Shown here in pieces: positions 1-9,300 of a stretch of DNA of 64,000 nucleotides. Each line of letters begins with the position of its first letter. Position 1 is the stretch's first letter. This DNA comes from Sinorhizobium arboris LMG 14919 (GTDB lineage Bacteria > Pseudomonadota > Alphaproteobacteria > Rhizobiales > Rhizobiaceae): assembly GCF_000427465.1 (NCBI RefSeq), contig NZ_ATYB01000014.1, positions 2,534,058 to 2,598,057 on the forward strand, written 5' to 3'. Both the position numbers and the translations under genes were made by a program. The notes under the pieces were generated by a model. The model was not told the DNA's origin, made no database searches, and saw only the letters and a list, made by a program, of their open reading frames with translations.

Positions 1-148
1 GGACGACGATACCCGGCAGACTTCCAATGAGAAAGCAGACGGCCGAAAGTTGGAACGGCGGCATCCTGCCGGAGGCGGCAGTAAAGAGCGCCAGCAGCGA
101 CCACATGAGGATCGCCGTGAAACCGATGAACGTTGCCTTCAAACTCAT
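1..148 (-). CDS. EamA-family (YddG-like) exporter, N-terminal fragment
   Basis: The minus strand from position 148 encodes about 49 residues beginning MSLKATFIGFTAILMWS, and the frame stays open to the window edge, so the gene is cut off. The fragment holds a hydrophobic helix followed by a PPFQLSA stretch and a second helix. This pattern matches the start of DMT-superfamily aromatic amino acid exporters of the YddG type, inner-membrane proteins with ten helices. Only the N-terminus is visible, so the substrate cannot be judged. An ATG at 148 is the first good start. Confidence 0.6.
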   Translation of the reverse strand, partial: MSLKATFIGFTAILMWSLLALFTAASGRMPPFQLSAVCFLIGSLPGIVV

Positions 149-358
149 TCCTGCCTCCGTGCGGCCCGAACGCATCGAAGCCGCGATCAGTCGTGCCGGC
201 GTAGATCACCGAAGCAGCTTCGGCGAGCGCCGTCGGCGACCACGCAACTCCACTGATCTATAGCGCTTGCACGATTTCCGAAAGAGGGTGAATGGCGGTC
301 CGCAAAGCCGCGCCCCGCTCAAATACATCAGGGGACAACAAGCTGGACCCGGCGGATT

Positions 359-1135
359 TCAGTCGCCGAATCGCGTCGCGGAGACCGTGACCGGTCCGAT
401 CTTCGTGGGGATGCGGGCATAGACCGGAGCATACACGTCCACGCCGTTCGCTTTCGCGTACCAGATCTCCATCGTCCCCAGGCGGCGCAGATATTCGACG
501 TCCTCGCGGCCCTTGCGGTACCCCGCTTTCGGTACGAAGCGAATGCCGCAGACGATCACCTCGCCCTCGAACCCCCTGGTCTTGAAATTTCGCGTCCCCT
601 TGGGCGACAGCCTTATATCCAGCCGTGATTCCCCGTCGAATATCGGCAGAGTGTTGGGGCAGACCCGGGCTCTGGCAGGAATGATCAGGCCCGAGAGCGG
701 ATCCAGCACGTTTCGCATGTCCCGGCTCGTCACCGGCACCCAGTTCTTCGGCAGGGGGGTCCGCTTCGGAACCATGCTTGCCCGCACGACGTTGCCGTTG
801 CGGAAGGTCACATTGATGGCCCGGCCCTTGCGCCCGCTGCGGTAGGACATCGAATATTCGCTGGCCCGGAGGTGGTCGTGATCGATCACCCCGGAGACCC
901 GCGTCTCCCCGGTGGTGCGGCTGATGATATCCACGAGCCCCGCCGAATTCAGCGTTCCCGAGATCGTATAGCGATTCTTTTCGACCTCCGTATGGAATGA
1001 CGCGCGCGCCAAAGGCAGGCCGGCCAGGGCGATGCTGTAATCCGTCTGATGCGATACTTCCGCAGCGAGCGGGGCTGTGGAAAACATCATGGCGGCCACG
1101 AGTGCCGGCGCGCGAAAACCAATGCACAACTTCAT
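359..1135 (-). CDS. DUF3108 family secreted/periplasmic protein
   Basis: 258 residues. The chosen ATG at 1135 is followed by a signal peptide (MKLCIGFRAPALVAAMMF, cleavage near TAPLAAE), and a GGGAGAG-type purine stretch lies about 12 bases upstream. Longer in-frame extensions would run into the rpmB promoter region and lack a signal peptide. The mature part resembles DUF3108 proteins: an N-terminal beta-rich half (TDYSIALAGLPLARASF) and a C-terminal half ending with YARIPTKIGPVTVSATRF. The function of the family is unknown; an envelope role is inferred only from the signal peptide. It is divergent from rpmB. Confidence 0.7.
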   Translation of the reverse strand: MKLCIGFRAPALVAAMMFSTAPLAAEVSHQTDYSIALAGLPLARASFHTEVEKNRYTISGTLNSAGLVDIISRTTGETRVSGVIDHDHLRASEYSMSYRSGRKGRAINVTFRNGNVVRASMVPKRTPLPKNWVPVTSRDMRNVLDPLSGLIIPARARVCPNTLPIFDGESRLDIRLSPKGTRNFKTRGFEGEVIVCGIRFVPKAGYRKGREDVEYLRRLGTMEIWYAKANGVDVYAPVYARIPTKIGPVTVSATRFGD

Positions 1136-1568
1136 GCCCGAAAGCCCTATTCTCTCCCGCACGGACCCTTGAAACCGGAATGCCTCAACAATGGCTCCAT
1201 GCGGCGGTTCACAGTATTGCAGCAACTGGACGACTCCGACGACGGCCGGCGCATTTATGTCGCAATCCCCTGAAATGCAGGCGATTTGCGGCATTTCTGC
1301 GCCCGCTGGAAATCCAGGGCGGTCCTCATGCTGAAGATAACGCATCGGCCACTCGCTTGGAATGCGTCTTGCACGCCGGAACGGCGGCACCACTTGACGG
1401 AAACAGGCCAAAGTGCTCCGTTCTCCCGGTAATGCAAAGGTTTGACTTGACTGGCGGGCCACCTGTGACTATAGAACCGCGACTTTCCAATAATGGCCAA
1501 CAGGAACGCGGCCTGGGCTCTGGGCCCGCTACCGCATTGTCCGGCGGCGATAAGAGAATAGGTGTACC
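1136..1568. other. Intergenic region between the DUF3108 gene and rpmB
   Basis: About 430 bases without a convincing gene. It contains the rpmB promoter near its right end and presumably the divergent promoter of the DUF3108 gene. Short open frames here lack ribosome binding sites and coding-like composition. Confidence 0.5.
1442..1474 (+). promoter_or_regulatory. Probable sigma-70 promoter of rpmB
   Basis: Two overlapping TTGACT hexamers (1442-1447 and 1447-1452) are followed by CTATAG at 1469-1474, a 16-base spacer from the second hexamer. It lies about 95 bases upstream of the rpmB start. Strength and start site are inferred from consensus only. Confidence 0.5.
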
Positions 1569-1859
1569 ATGTCCCGTAGTTGCGAATTGACCGGCAAGGG
1601 CGTCCAGTCGGGCAACAATGTCAGCCATGCCAACAACAAGACCAAGCGCAAGTTCCTTCCGAACCTGTGCAACGTCACGCTGATTTCCGATGCTCTCGGC
1701 CAGCGCTTCCGCCTGCGCGTCTCCGCCGCGGCTCTCCGCTCGGTCGAACATCGCGGTGGCCTCGACGCTTTCCTGCTGAAGGCCGACGAAAACGAACTCA
1801 GCATGCGCGCCCGCCTGCTGCGTCGTCAGATCGTCAAGAAGGCTGCCGAAGCCGCCTGA
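1569..1859 (+). CDS. rpmB: 50S ribosomal protein L28
   Basis: 96 residues, the usual length for alphaproteobacterial bL28. It starts [20 protein letters not shown], the typical L28 start containing the CELTGK motif, followed by the basic [10 protein letters not shown] segment and the [19 protein letters not shown] core. It is a structural protein of the large ribosomal subunit. It is transcribed alone: a promoter lies upstream and a rho-independent terminator follows 31 bases after the stop. Confidence 0.97.
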   Translation: MSRSCELTGKGVQSGNNVSHANNKTKRKFLPNLCNVTLISDALGQRFRLRVSAAALRSVEHRGGLDAFLLKADENELSMRARLLRRQIVKKAAEAA

Positions 1860-1890
1860 TAGCGCCGGCACTTCTGCCCAGATCTTGAAG

Positions 1891-1924
1891 AGGCTTGCGG
1901 GTTCGCCCGGCAAGCCTTTTTCTC
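1891..1924 (+). terminator. Rho-independent terminator after rpmB
   Basis: The stem AGGCTTGC / GCAAGCCT with a GC-rich loop (1891-1917) is followed by a T-rich run. It separates rpmB from the yhhQ leader. Confidence 0.85.
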
Positions 1925-1969
1925 GTGCCGTCATATCGCCGTGCAGGCCCCTGTCTGCGCATCCGTCAA

Positions 1970-2000
1970 CTGGTGGCATAACCCAGGATAAAAAAATGCT
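1970..2000 (+). promoter_or_regulatory. Predicted preQ1-I riboswitch covering the yhhQ start codon
   Basis: A compact H-type pseudoknot can be drawn. Stem P1 is CTGG (1970-1973) with CCAG (1983-1986). The loop holds GGCATAAC, and an A-rich tail GATAAAAAAA follows. The loop GCAT (1976-1979) is complementary to ATGC at 1996-1999, which contains the yhhQ start codon. The order of short stem, C-containing loop ending in TAACCC, and A-rich tail matches the known preQ1-I fold and closely resembles the Thermoanaerobacter tengcongensis aptamer. The AGGA ribosome site at 1985-1988 overlaps P1, so ligand binding would hide both it and the AUG. The downstream gene fits, because YhhQ proteins import queuosine precursors. 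Confidence 0.7.
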
Positions 2001-2634
2001 GATCAACCGTAGGTTCTATCTCTATGTGGCGCTGATGACCCTGGTGGTCGTGGCGTCGAACTTCCTCGTCCAATATCCGCTGCCCGGTTCGATCGCCGGG
2101 ATGCAACTGGGCGATCTCCTGACCTGGGGCGCCTTCAGCTATCCCTTCGCCTTCCTGGTCACCGACCTGACCAATCGTCAGTTCGGGCCGCGCATCGCGC
2201 GCCGCGTCGTTGCCGCCGGTTTCGCGGTTGCCATCGTGCTCTCCGTTCTCGCCGCGACGCCGCGCATCGCCATCGCATCCGGTTCAGCCTTCCTGCTCGG
2301 GCAGCTCCTGGATATCTCCATCTTCAACCGACTCAGGCGCCAGACCTGGTGGCAGGCGCCGCTGGCCGGCTCGCTCCTCGGTTCGGGCCTCGACACGGCG
2401 ATGTTCTTCTCTTTCGCCTTCGCCCCGTTCTTCGTGTTCTTGGGGCCGAATGACGGCTTTGCGCTGGAAACCGCACCCGTCCTCGGCCTGCTCAGCGTCG
2501 ATGCGCCTCGCTGGATTTCCTGGGCGCTTGGCGACCTCGCGGTCAAGATTCTCTGCGGCATCGTCCTGCTGCTGCCCTATGGCGCACTGATGAGCGTCAC
2601 CAAACCCATGCCGGCGGTAAAGGCCACGACCTGA
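1996..2634 (+). CDS. yhhQ: VUT/YhhQ-family queuosine precursor transporter
   Basis: 212-residue inner-membrane protein of the COG1738/VUT family, whose members import 7-deazaguanine precursors (preQ0/preQ1) for queuosine in tRNA. Visible features are about six hydrophobic helices, the early GDLLTWGAFSYPFAFLVTDLTN segment with its conserved charged TDLTNR motif, and the internal SALGSGLDTAMFF-like region (here GSLLGSGLDTAMFF). ATG 1996 was chosen because the protein then begins MLINRRFYLYVALMTL; the in-frame extension to 1885 would run through the rpmB terminator and the riboswitch. The start codon is part of the predicted preQ1 pseudoknot, so control is probably translational. Confidence 0.9.
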   Translation: MLINRRFYLYVALMTLVVVASNFLVQYPLPGSIAGMQLGDLLTWGAFSYPFAFLVTDLTNRQFGPRIARRVVAAGFAVAIVLSVLAATPRIAIASGSAFLLGQLLDISIFNRLRRQTWWQAPLAGSLLGSGLDTAMFFSFAFAPFFVFLGPNDGFALETAPVLGLLSVDAPRWISWALGDLAVKILCGIVLLLPYGALMSVTKPMPAVKATT

Positions 2635-2660
2635 AGAACTTCGACTGAGAAAGCATCGTG

Positions 2661-2685
2661 ACGGGGCCATTCGGCCCCGTTTCAT
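2661..2685. terminator. Bidirectional terminator between yhhQ and the convergent phytase-like gene
   Basis: Perfect 8-bp stem ACGGGGCC / GGCCCCGT (2661-2668 with 2673-2680), loop ATTC, followed by TTTCATTT. It sits between two convergent genes. Confidence 0.8.
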
Positions 2686-3674
2686 TTGGCAAGCCGGAAT
2701 TCGAGCATCAGGTTGCGCTCGAGAATCGAGTGATTGTCGTCCGAAACCATGATCACCCGGATATCGCCGTCGGGCCGAGCGATGACGTCGAGCGCCTCCA
2801 TATTGTCGATCTGATAGCTCATATCGGCTTCGAGAATCAGGTCGCCGTCGACCACGGCGCCAGGTCGGATGTCCGCAGCGGCGATGCGGCGAATGCGCAT
2901 GCCGAGCCCGGAGGCGAAACTGAATCGCCGCTCGAGGAGAAGAAGGTCTCCGTCGGGCAGGAAAGCGCCGTCAGTGACAGCATAGGGATCTGTGCGCACG
3001 ACCGTGAAGACGCCTCTCATCGGCCCCTCCAGTATCCCTGCAAAGAGATTGTCCGCCTTGTCGACGCTGCGTTCGGAGACGACCACGGCGGCGCCGCGAA
3101 GCGGGCCGTCCTTCGGTGCGATCGCAATCGTCTCGATGCCGCCATTGCTGCGCAACTCTTCGATCGGGAACGGCAACAGCATCTGGCCCAGAGGCCGCGC
3201 CTCGGTGAACCCCGGATAGGGATAGACATCGACGCGCGGCGACTGCTCGAAGCTGACTATCGCCTGGCCTTCGCGCAAAGCCAGCCCCTCCGAATCGGCC
3301 CGCCACTTTTCGAGCTGTGCTTTCCCGTCCGCGTCGGTCATCGGTGTGACCGTCAGATCGGTCAGTCCCTCGAGCGCGCCCGCGTCGTTGCGGATGACGG
3401 CGCCCTCGACCCAGTGGCCCGTATCCATGACGGCGACGAAGGACTGGCCGTCAGGCAGGAACCGGATCGCAGAGAGCGCACCGAACAGCGGATTGGTCGA
3501 CGTCATTTCGATGCCGCCGATGAACTCGAGCGCGCCGAAAACCTTCTCGTCGGAGCCGACCTTGAACTGGGATATCTGCCGGCTCTTGACCGGCACGATC
3601 TCGCGTGCCGGCTCCGCATGCGCGACCGCGGCCGATATCAGCAGGAAAAGCACGGCAAGGTTTCGGCAAAACAT
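2682..3674 (-). CDS. Esterase-like activity of phytase family protein, secreted
   Basis: 330 residues with a clear signal peptide (MFCRNLAVLFLLISAAVAHA, cleavage before EPAREI). The rest has the layout of the esterase-like phytase family (PF13449 type), a beta-propeller-like fold. Recognisable segments are FGALSAIRFLPDGQSFVAVMDTGHW near residues 65-90, DSEGLALR around 127-134, NGGIETIAIAPKDG around 176-190 and the C-terminal YQIDNMEALDVI with its NMEAL motif. The real substrate of rhizobial members is not known to me; periplasmic location is inferred from the signal peptide. It lies just downstream of cobT on the same strand with a 38-base gap, but it has no obvious cobalamin link. Confidence 0.75.
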   Translation of the reverse strand: MFCRNLAVLFLLISAAVAHAEPAREIVPVKSRQISQFKVGSDEKVFGALEFIGGIEMTSTNPLFGALSAIRFLPDGQSFVAVMDTGHWVEGAVIRNDAGALEGLTDLTVTPMTDADGKAQLEKWRADSEGLALREGQAIVSFEQSPRVDVYPYPGFTEARPLGQMLLPFPIEELRSNGGIETIAIAPKDGPLRGAAVVVSERSVDKADNLFAGILEGPMRGVFTVVRTDPYAVTDGAFLPDGDLLLLERRFSFASGLGMRIRRIAAADIRPGAVVDGDLILEADMSYQIDNMEALDVIARPDGDIRVIMVSDDNHSILERNLMLEFRLAK

Positions 3675-3712
3675 CTGAGGAATGACCTTACGGCTGGCCG
3701 TGGCCCGCCCGG

Positions 3713-5608
3713 TTAACCGGCGCGCCGCGCCCCGCCCGGGCGGCGGCGCACACTCTCGTCTTCGAAGAGCGCCGCAAGCTGCTCCGTCATCGCCCCCGCC
3801 AGTTCGTCCGCATCGACGATCGTCACGGCGCGGCGATAATAGCGCGTGACGTCATGCCCGATGCCGATCGCAAGCAGTTCGACCGGCGAGCGCATCTCGA
3901 TCTGCTCGATAACGGCGCGCAGGTGCCGCTCGAGGTAATTTCCGGGGTTCACCGACAGAGTGGAATCGTCCACCGGCGCACCGTCCGAGATCATCATCAG
4001 GATGCGCCGCTGCTCAGAGCGCGCCAGGAGCCGGTCATGCGCCCACATCAGCGCCTCGCCGTCGATGTTCTCCTTGAGCAGTCCCTCGCGCATCATCAGA
4101 CCGAGATTGCGGCGCGCCCGACGCCACGGCGCATCGGCGGACTTGTAGACGATATGCCGCAGATCGTTGAGACGCCCCGGCGACTGGGGCTTGCCGCCGG
4201 CGAGCCATTTCTCGCGCGACTGCCCGCCCTTCCAAGCCTTTGTCGTGAAGCCCAGGATTTCGACCTTCACGCCGCAGCGCTCGAGTGTGCGCGCAAGAAT
4301 GTCGGCGCATGTGGCCGCAACGGTGATCGGACGGCCGCGCATAGAACCGGAATTGTCGATCAGGAGCGTGACGACCGTGTCGCGGAAATTCGTGTCCTTC
4401 TCCCGCTTGAAGGAGAGCGGCTGCATCGGATCGATGATGATGCGCTGCAGGCGGGCGGTATCGAGATAACCTTCTTCGAGATCGAACTCCCAGGACCGGT
4501 TCTGCTGTGCCATCAAGCGGCGCTGCAGACGGTTGGCAAGGCGCCCGACGGCCCCCTGGAGATGTGCGAGCTGCTTGTCGAGAAAGGCGCGCAGCCGGTC
4601 GAGCTCCGCTTCGTCGCAAAGCTCCTCGGAAGCGACGGTTTCGTCGAACTCCCGGGTATAGACCAGGTAGTCGACCTTTTCGTTGAAGTCGGCGAAGGGA
4701 TGGTTCGGTCGCTTCACTTCGCCCGGTGTTTCGCTATCCTCGTCGCCCTCGTCCTGGAGATCGTCGTCGGAAATTTCCGCGCCGTCCATTTCGCCTTCTT
4801 CCATCTGCTCCTCGGCAGACTGGTTTTCGTCGGCGGGTGCGGCGTCGGAGCCCTCCTCCTCGTCGCTGGCGTTTTCGTCCTGCTCCTGGCTGCGCGGCTG
4901 ATCCTCGTCGGTCTGGCTCTCCTGCTCGTCCGGCTCGTTATCCTCCTCGCCGTATTTCTCGGCGACGTCCATCGAAGACAGCATGTCGCGCACGACACGG
5001 GCGAAAGCCTGCTGGTCGTTGATCGTACCGGCCAGATTGCGCATGTCGGGCCCGGCCTTCTGCTCGATGAAATCCCGCCAGAGGTCGAGAACCTGACCGG
5101 CCGATTCCGGCGGCTTCTCCCCCGTCAGCTTCTCGCGCACGAGCAGGGCCACGGCCTCTTCGAGCGGCGCGTCCGATTGAGCGTCGATGGCAGCGAAATT
5201 CGCCTTGGCGTATTTTTCCTCGAGCATGGAGGAGAGATTGTCCGCCACGCCCGGCATTCTGAGCGCGCCGATCGCCTCGACGCGCGCCTGCTCGACGGCA
5301 TCGAAGATCGCCCGGGCGTCCGCTCCTTGCGGCGACATCGTCGCATGGACCCGGGCATCGTGGCAGGCTTTGCGCAACGCCATGGAATCGCCGAGACCGC
5401 GGGCTACTGCCAGCTCCTGACGGGTCGGGCGCTTGGAGAGTTCCGGCAGCCGAATTCGCTCGGCCGTCATTCCGGGCCGCTCATTCGCGAAAGCGACCTC
5501 CAGCTCCGCATCGCCGGCGATCGACCGGATGCAGCCGGAAAGCGCCCGCTTGAACGGTTCGGCGGCGCTTTCCCTCGTAGTCGGTTTCGCCTTGGAATTC
5601 GAACTCAC
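3713..5608 (-). CDS. cobT: Aerobic cobaltochelatase subunit CobT
   Basis: 631 residues, the usual length for CobT. With CobN and CobS it forms the ATP-dependent cobaltochelatase that inserts Co2+ into hydrogenobyrinic acid a,c-diamide. The N-terminal helical half begins [21 protein letters not shown]. It is followed by a strongly acidic low-complexity linker around residues 215-300, typical of CobT, and a C-terminal VWA domain from about residue 405 with an intact MIDAS motif (LLIDNSGSM). The family-typical motifs [16 protein letters not shown] and [19 protein letters not shown] are present. It lies downstream of cobS on the same strand, but 233 bases away. Confidence 0.97.
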   Translation of the reverse strand: MSSNSKAKPTTRESAAEPFKRALSGCIRSIAGDAELEVAFANERPGMTAERIRLPELSKRPTRQELAVARGLGDSMALRKACHDARVHATMSPQGADARAIFDAVEQARVEAIGALRMPGVADNLSSMLEEKYAKANFAAIDAQSDAPLEEAVALLVREKLTGEKPPESAGQVLDLWRDFIEQKAGPDMRNLAGTINDQQAFARVVRDMLSSMDVAEKYGEEDNEPDEQESQTDEDQPRSQEQDENASDEEEGSDAAPADENQSAEEQMEEGEMDGAEISDDDLQDEGDEDSETPGEVKRPNHPFADFNEKVDYLVYTREFDETVASEELCDEAELDRLRAFLDKQLAHLQGAVGRLANRLQRRLMAQQNRSWEFDLEEGYLDTARLQRIIIDPMQPLSFKREKDTNFRDTVVTLLIDNSGSMRGRPITVAATCADILARTLERCGVKVEILGFTTKAWKGGQSREKWLAGGKPQSPGRLNDLRHIVYKSADAPWRRARRNLGLMMREGLLKENIDGEALMWAHDRLLARSEQRRILMMISDGAPVDDSTLSVNPGNYLERHLRAVIEQIEMRSPVELLAIGIGHDVTRYYRRAVTIVDADELAGAMTEQLAALFEDESVRRRPGGARRAG

Positions 5609-5718
5609 GACAATTCCTTCTTTAACCGGATCGGCCGTTATCCGCGCACATCGATTTCAACTGCAGCGCCGCGCGTCTTGACGAGACGCGCAGAAACCGC
5701 CGTAGCACTTTGATCCGC

Positions 5719-5764
5719 TGCATGTTTCTGTCCTTTCACCGGATACGATCAAAGGAAACATGCA
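5719..5764. repeat. Imperfect hairpin in the cobS-cobT gap
   Basis: TGCATGTTT (5719-5727) pairs with AAACATGCA (5756-5764), and CCTTT with AAAGG further in, leaving a small bulge and a loop of about ten bases. It lies in the 233-base gap between cobS and cobT, which holds no gene. It could be a processing or attenuation signal, or a degenerate repeat. Confidence 0.5.
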
Positions 5765-5841
5765 ATAGGATTGAAGCAGGATGGGAACCTCCCGCTTCAA
5801 AATCGCAGGCCGGCTTCTCGTCGAGGTCGGCGCTGCGGGGT

Positions 5842-6840
5842 TCAGGCGGTCGCTTCCAGCACGATGTTGGCAGCGCTTTCCTTGAGCTCGACGCCGAAAG
5901 CACGCTGATAGTGCTCGGCCACCAGCGCCCGCTCCAGCTCGTCGCACTTGTTGAGGAACGTCACGCGGAACGCGAAAGCGATGTCGCCGAAGATATAGGC
6001 GTTCTCGGCCCAGGTGATCACCGTTCGCGGGCTCATGACGGTCGAAAGGTCGCCATTGATAAAGGCGGCACGCGTCAGGTCGGCGACGCGCACCATCTTC
6101 GAGACCGTCTCGCGGCCCTTGTCGGCGACGAAGCCCTTGACCTTGGCGGAAACGATATCGACTTCCTTGTCATGCGGCAGGTAGTTGAGCGCCGTCACAA
6201 TGGACCAGCGGTCCATCTGGGCCTGGTTGATCTGCTGCGTACCGTGATAGAGGCCGGTCGTATCGCCGAGGCCGACGGTGTTTGCGGTTGCAAACAGCCG
6301 GAAGGCCGGATGCGGGCGGATGACGCGGCTCTGGTCGAGCAGGGTCAGGCGGCCGGAGGATTCGAGCACGCGCTGGATCACGAACATGACGTCGGGACGG
6401 CCGGCATCGTATTCGTCGAAGACGAGCGCGACGTTGTGCTGGTAGGCCCAGGGCAGGATGCCGTCCTTGAATTCGGTCACCTGAAGCCCGTCCTTGACAA
6501 CGATCGCATCCTTGCCGACGAGATCGATACGGCTGACATGACTGTCGAGATTGACGCGCACGCAGGGCCAGTTGAGACGCGCCGCGACCTGCTCGATATG
6601 GGTCGACTTGCCGGTGCCGTGATAGCCCGAGACCATCACGCGGCGGTTATGGGCGAAGCCGGCGAGAATGGCGAGCGTCGTCTCACGATCGAAGAGATAG
6701 TCCGGATCGATTTCGGGCACATAGGCATCGCCCTTCGAATAGGCCGGAACGCGCAGATCCGTGTCGATGCCGAAAGCCTCCCGGACAGAGACCGTCGTGT
6801 CGGGGAGGTTGGAAATGTCGAGGTCAATCTTGCTCATCAT
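5842..6840 (-). CDS. cobS: Aerobic cobaltochelatase subunit CobS
   Basis: 332 residues from ATG 6840 (protein begins [19 protein letters not shown]), the same length as characterised CobS. It is an AAA+ ATPase partner of CobT. It shows Walker [10 protein letters not shown] near residues 72-80, Walker [13 protein letters not shown], and the sensor region [20 protein letters not shown]. An in-frame extension by 15 residues is possible but unlike family members. The second ATG at 6837 is an equally possible start. The gene order J-domain gene, cobS, cobT on one strand is common in rhizobia. Confidence 0.97.
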   Translation of the reverse strand: MMSKIDLDISNLPDTTVSVREAFGIDTDLRVPAYSKGDAYVPEIDPDYLFDRETTLAILAGFAHNRRVMVSGYHGTGKSTHIEQVAARLNWPCVRVNLDSHVSRIDLVGKDAIVVKDGLQVTEFKDGILPWAYQHNVALVFDEYDAGRPDVMFVIQRVLESSGRLTLLDQSRVIRPHPAFRLFATANTVGLGDTTGLYHGTQQINQAQMDRWSIVTALNYLPHDKEVDIVSAKVKGFVADKGRETVSKMVRVADLTRAAFINGDLSTVMSPRTVITWAENAYIFGDIAFAFRVTFLNKCDELERALVAEHYQRAFGVELKESAANIVLEATA

Positions 6841-6912
6841 AACTCCAGAGCGGCCGCCGGACGGCACCCGCGCATTCGCCTGCAAATAGTGCTTCTGTCA
6901 TAATCCGCGTTG

Positions 6913-7539
6913 TTAGCAGAAACCAGCCTGTTTTAACAATTGGTAGGCTTGAATAACCGCCCGAAAGCGGTCTTCCGACCCCCTGTCTCCGCCATTTGCA
7001 TCGGGATGGTGCTTCTTCACGAGCTCCTTGTAGGCCGCCTTGATGTCGGCGGACGTCGCCGAGCCCGCAAGCCCCAGCGTCTCGAAAGCCTTGGCCTCGA
7101 GCGTCTTCAGCTTGCGCAGGCGCGGTTCGTGCCGTGCCTGGCGGGCGCGTGACTCGTTAAAAAAACCGAAGGGATCGCGCATGCGCGCCTGTGCACCAGC
7201 GGTGCCGGAGCGCATCTGCGACTGCGTCGGACCGTTGCGGGCGTTCTTGTTGACGCCCACCGTCCAGGTCGGACGGTGGCCGGTTACCGCTTCCTTCTGA
7301 TAGCGTGCGATCTCCGTGTCGGAGAGGCCGGAGAAATAATTGTAGCCCTTGTTGTATTCCTTCACATGCTCGAAACAGAACATGAAATACTCGCCCTCGG
7401 CATTGCGCCCGACGGGTGCGCGATGGACTGCAGTCTTGTCGCAGCCGTCCCACTGGCATACCGGCGCGGACGGTTCCACGCGCGCTTGACCCCGGGGGCG
7501 CGTTCGAATGCGGTCGAAATATTTTGAATCGAGCTTCAT
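6913..7539 (-). CDS. J-domain (DnaJ-like) protein upstream of cobS
   Basis: 208 residues from ATG 7539 (MKLDSKYFDRIRTRPRGQ). The N-terminal half contains CQWDGCDKTAVHRAPVGR and FCFEHVKEYNKGYNYFSGLSD; the Cys and His pairs suggest a small metal-binding module. The C-terminal 65 residues form a J-domain (FETLGLAGSATSADIKAAYKELVKKHHPD) with the diagnostic HPD motif, which stimulates a DnaK-type ATPase. Its client is unknown. The location next to cobS/cobT suggests, without proof, help with cobaltochelatase assembly. An ATG at 7548 adds three residues and cannot be excluded. Confidence 0.8.
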   Translation of the reverse strand: MKLDSKYFDRIRTRPRGQARVEPSAPVCQWDGCDKTAVHRAPVGRNAEGEYFMFCFEHVKEYNKGYNYFSGLSDTEIARYQKEAVTGHRPTWTVGVNKNARNGPTQSQMRSGTAGAQARMRDPFGFFNESRARQARHEPRLRKLKTLEAKAFETLGLAGSATSADIKAAYKELVKKHHPDANGGDRGSEDRFRAVIQAYQLLKQAGFC

Positions 7540-7685
7540 GACGCACATTATGGGGTCTGCAGAGGACCACAACAAGAATTGACAAAGCTGAATGTTGCTG
7601 GCTTTGTGCGGGCATTTTGCATCGCACGGGAGAGGCCGCCGCCCGCTCCATCCCCTGCAGCAAAACAGCAAATGGGACTGAAAAT

Positions 7686-7967
7686 ATGTCGCTGCAGCGC
7701 CGTATCGAAGAGAAGCTCCTGGAAGCCTTTCATCCCGAGCGACTGATGGTGATCAATGAGAGTCATCAGCATGCCGGTCACCAGCCGGGATTCGACGGCG
7801 GCGGCGAAACGCATATGCGCATCCGCATCGTTTCGAGCGCCTTTACCGGTATGAGCCGTGTGGCGCGTCACCGCGCGATCAACGACCTCTTGAAGCCGGA
7901 GCTCGATGCCGGTCTCCACGCGTTGGCGGTGGAGCCGGCTGCGCCGGGGGAAGCGACGCGCTGGTGA
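7686..7967 (+). CDS. bolA: BolA family protein
   Basis: 93 residues starting MSLQRRIEEKLLEAFHPERLMVINESHQHAGH. It has the BolA fold signature: an N-terminal helix, the conserved ESHQH segment, the GGGETHMRIRIVS strand and the VARHRAINDLL helix. BolA proteins pair with monothiol glutaredoxins to handle [2Fe-2S] clusters and in alphaproteobacteria can influence iron regulation. The conserved His of the H(A)INDLL-type motif is present as RHRAIND. The gene is divergent from the J-domain gene. Confidence 0.92.
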   Translation: MSLQRRIEEKLLEAFHPERLMVINESHQHAGHQPGFDGGGETHMRIRIVSSAFTGMSRVARHRAINDLLKPELDAGLHALAVEPAAPGEATRW

Positions 7968-7995
7968 GGTTGCGGGACGGGCAGAGGGAATGCTT

Positions 7996-9300
7996 CTAGC
8001 CCGCCTGCCCCTCGTCCTCCGCCGCGCGGATGCGCAGCTTGGTGATCCGGTTTTTAACCCGCTTCATCACGGTGAAACGCTTGCCATAGAACGTGAAGGC
8101 CTGCCGTTCCTCCGGAATGCTCTTCGACTCATGGATCACGAGGCCGGCAACTGTCGTCGCCTCCTCGTCCGGCAAGGACCAGTCGAGCGCCCGGTTGAGG
8201 TCGCGGATCGGTACGGAACCGTCGACGACGATAGAACCGTCGGCCTCCTGGCGCACGCCCTGGATATCGATGTCGTGCTCATCGGCGATATCGCCGACGA
8301 TCTCTTCGAGAATATCCTCCAGCGTGACGAGACCCTGCACCTGCCCGTATTCGTCGACGACGATCGCAAGATGCAGCTTGCGGCGCAGGAAGGCATTGAG
8401 CTGATCCTTGAGATTGGTCGAGTCCGGAACGAACCAGGGCTTCTGTGCGATCTTGACGATATCGAGCGTCTCGGGCTCGACATTCGGCTCGGCAAGCGCC
8501 CTGAGCAGATCCTTGGAATGGACGACGCCGATGATGTTGTCGGCCGAGCCGCGCCACAGCGGCAGGCGCGTGAACGGGCTTTCGAGAATCTCGCGCACGC
8601 AGACCTCCGGCGGATCGTCCGCATTGATCGCCCGCATGGCGGTACGGTGGATCATGACATCGGAAACTTCGAGTTCGCCGAGATCGAGCACGCCGCCGAG
8701 CCGGTCGCGGTCCGCCTTGATGACCGATCCTTCCCGGTGGAGCAGGTTGACCGCACCGCGCAGTTCCTCATGCGCCGAGAGCATCGGCAAATCGGAGGAA
8801 AGATTGACACCGAAGAGGTGCAGGATGCGCCGCACGATTGCGTTGACGAGGGAGGATACCGGACCGACCACGACAACGAAAGGGCGGACCACGGGTGCGA
8901 CCGCCAGCGCAAACCGGTCCGGCGACGCGATGGCCCAGCTCTTCGGCAGGACCTCTGAGAAGATGACGAGCAGCACCGTCATGGCGAAGGTGGCGATCGC
9001 CACGCCGGAATCGCCGAAGATGCCGATCAGGAGGCTCGTCGTCAGCGACGAGGCGAGAATGTTGACGAGGTTGTTGCCGATCAGCAGCGTCCCGATCAGA
9101 CGGTCGCGCCGCTCGATAAGGCGGTTGACGATGCCGGCCCGCGCCTCCCCGTTGCTCTCGAGCGTATGCATACGCGAGCGCGAGGCGGCGGTCAGCGCCG
9201 TCTCCGAGCCCGAGAAGAAAGCAGAAATAACGAGAAGGCAGATAACGGAAAGCAGCGACAGCCAGTATTCCGCCAGAAAGCTCAGGAGCACATCGGTCAT
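7996..9300 (-). CDS. CNNM/CorC-type membrane protein with CBS pair (HlyC/CorC family)
   Basis: 434 residues. An N-terminal CNNM (DUF21) membrane domain of about three to four helices ([27 protein letters not shown] with the conserved FSGSETA motif) is followed by two CBS domains around residues 205-330 and a C-terminal CorC_HlyC domain ending near 425 ([21 protein letters not shown]). Family members have been linked to Mg2+/Co2+ efflux or resistance; the old name hemolysin is misleading. Its start overlaps the aroB stop by four bases (ATGA), so it is translationally coupled to aroK-aroB. Confidence 0.9.
   Translation of the reverse strand: MTDVLLSFLAEYWLSLLSVICLLVISAFFSGSETALTAASRSRMHTLESNGEARAGIVNRLIERRDRLIGTLLIGNNLVNILASSLTTSLLIGIFGDSGVAIATFAMTVLLVIFSEVLPKSWAIASPDRFALAVAPVVRPFVVVVGPVSSLVNAIVRRILHLFGVNLSSDLPMLSAHEELRGAVNLLHREGSVIKADRDRLGGVLDLGELEVSDVMIHRTAMRAINADDPPEVCVREILESPFTRLPLWRGSADNIIGVVHSKDLLRALAEPNVEPETLDIVKIAQKPWFVPDSTNLKDQLNAFLRRKLHLAIVVDEYGQVQGLVTLEDILEEIVGDIADEHDIDIQGVRQEADGSIVVDGSVPIRDLNRALDWSLPDEEATTVAGLVIHESKSIPEERQAFTFYGKRFTVMKRVKNRITKLRIRAAEDEGQAG

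Noticed and set aside
258..1127. Alternative 289-codon frame over the DUF3108 gene
   Set aside because: It lies in another frame of the same strand, has many Arg, Gly and Pro residues and no signal peptide, while the chosen frame has both signal peptide and family motifs.
5609..5841. Possible cobalamin riboswitch near cobS/cobT
   Set aside because: No B12-box sequence or matching fold was seen, and the gap is inside the gene pair rather than upstream of it.
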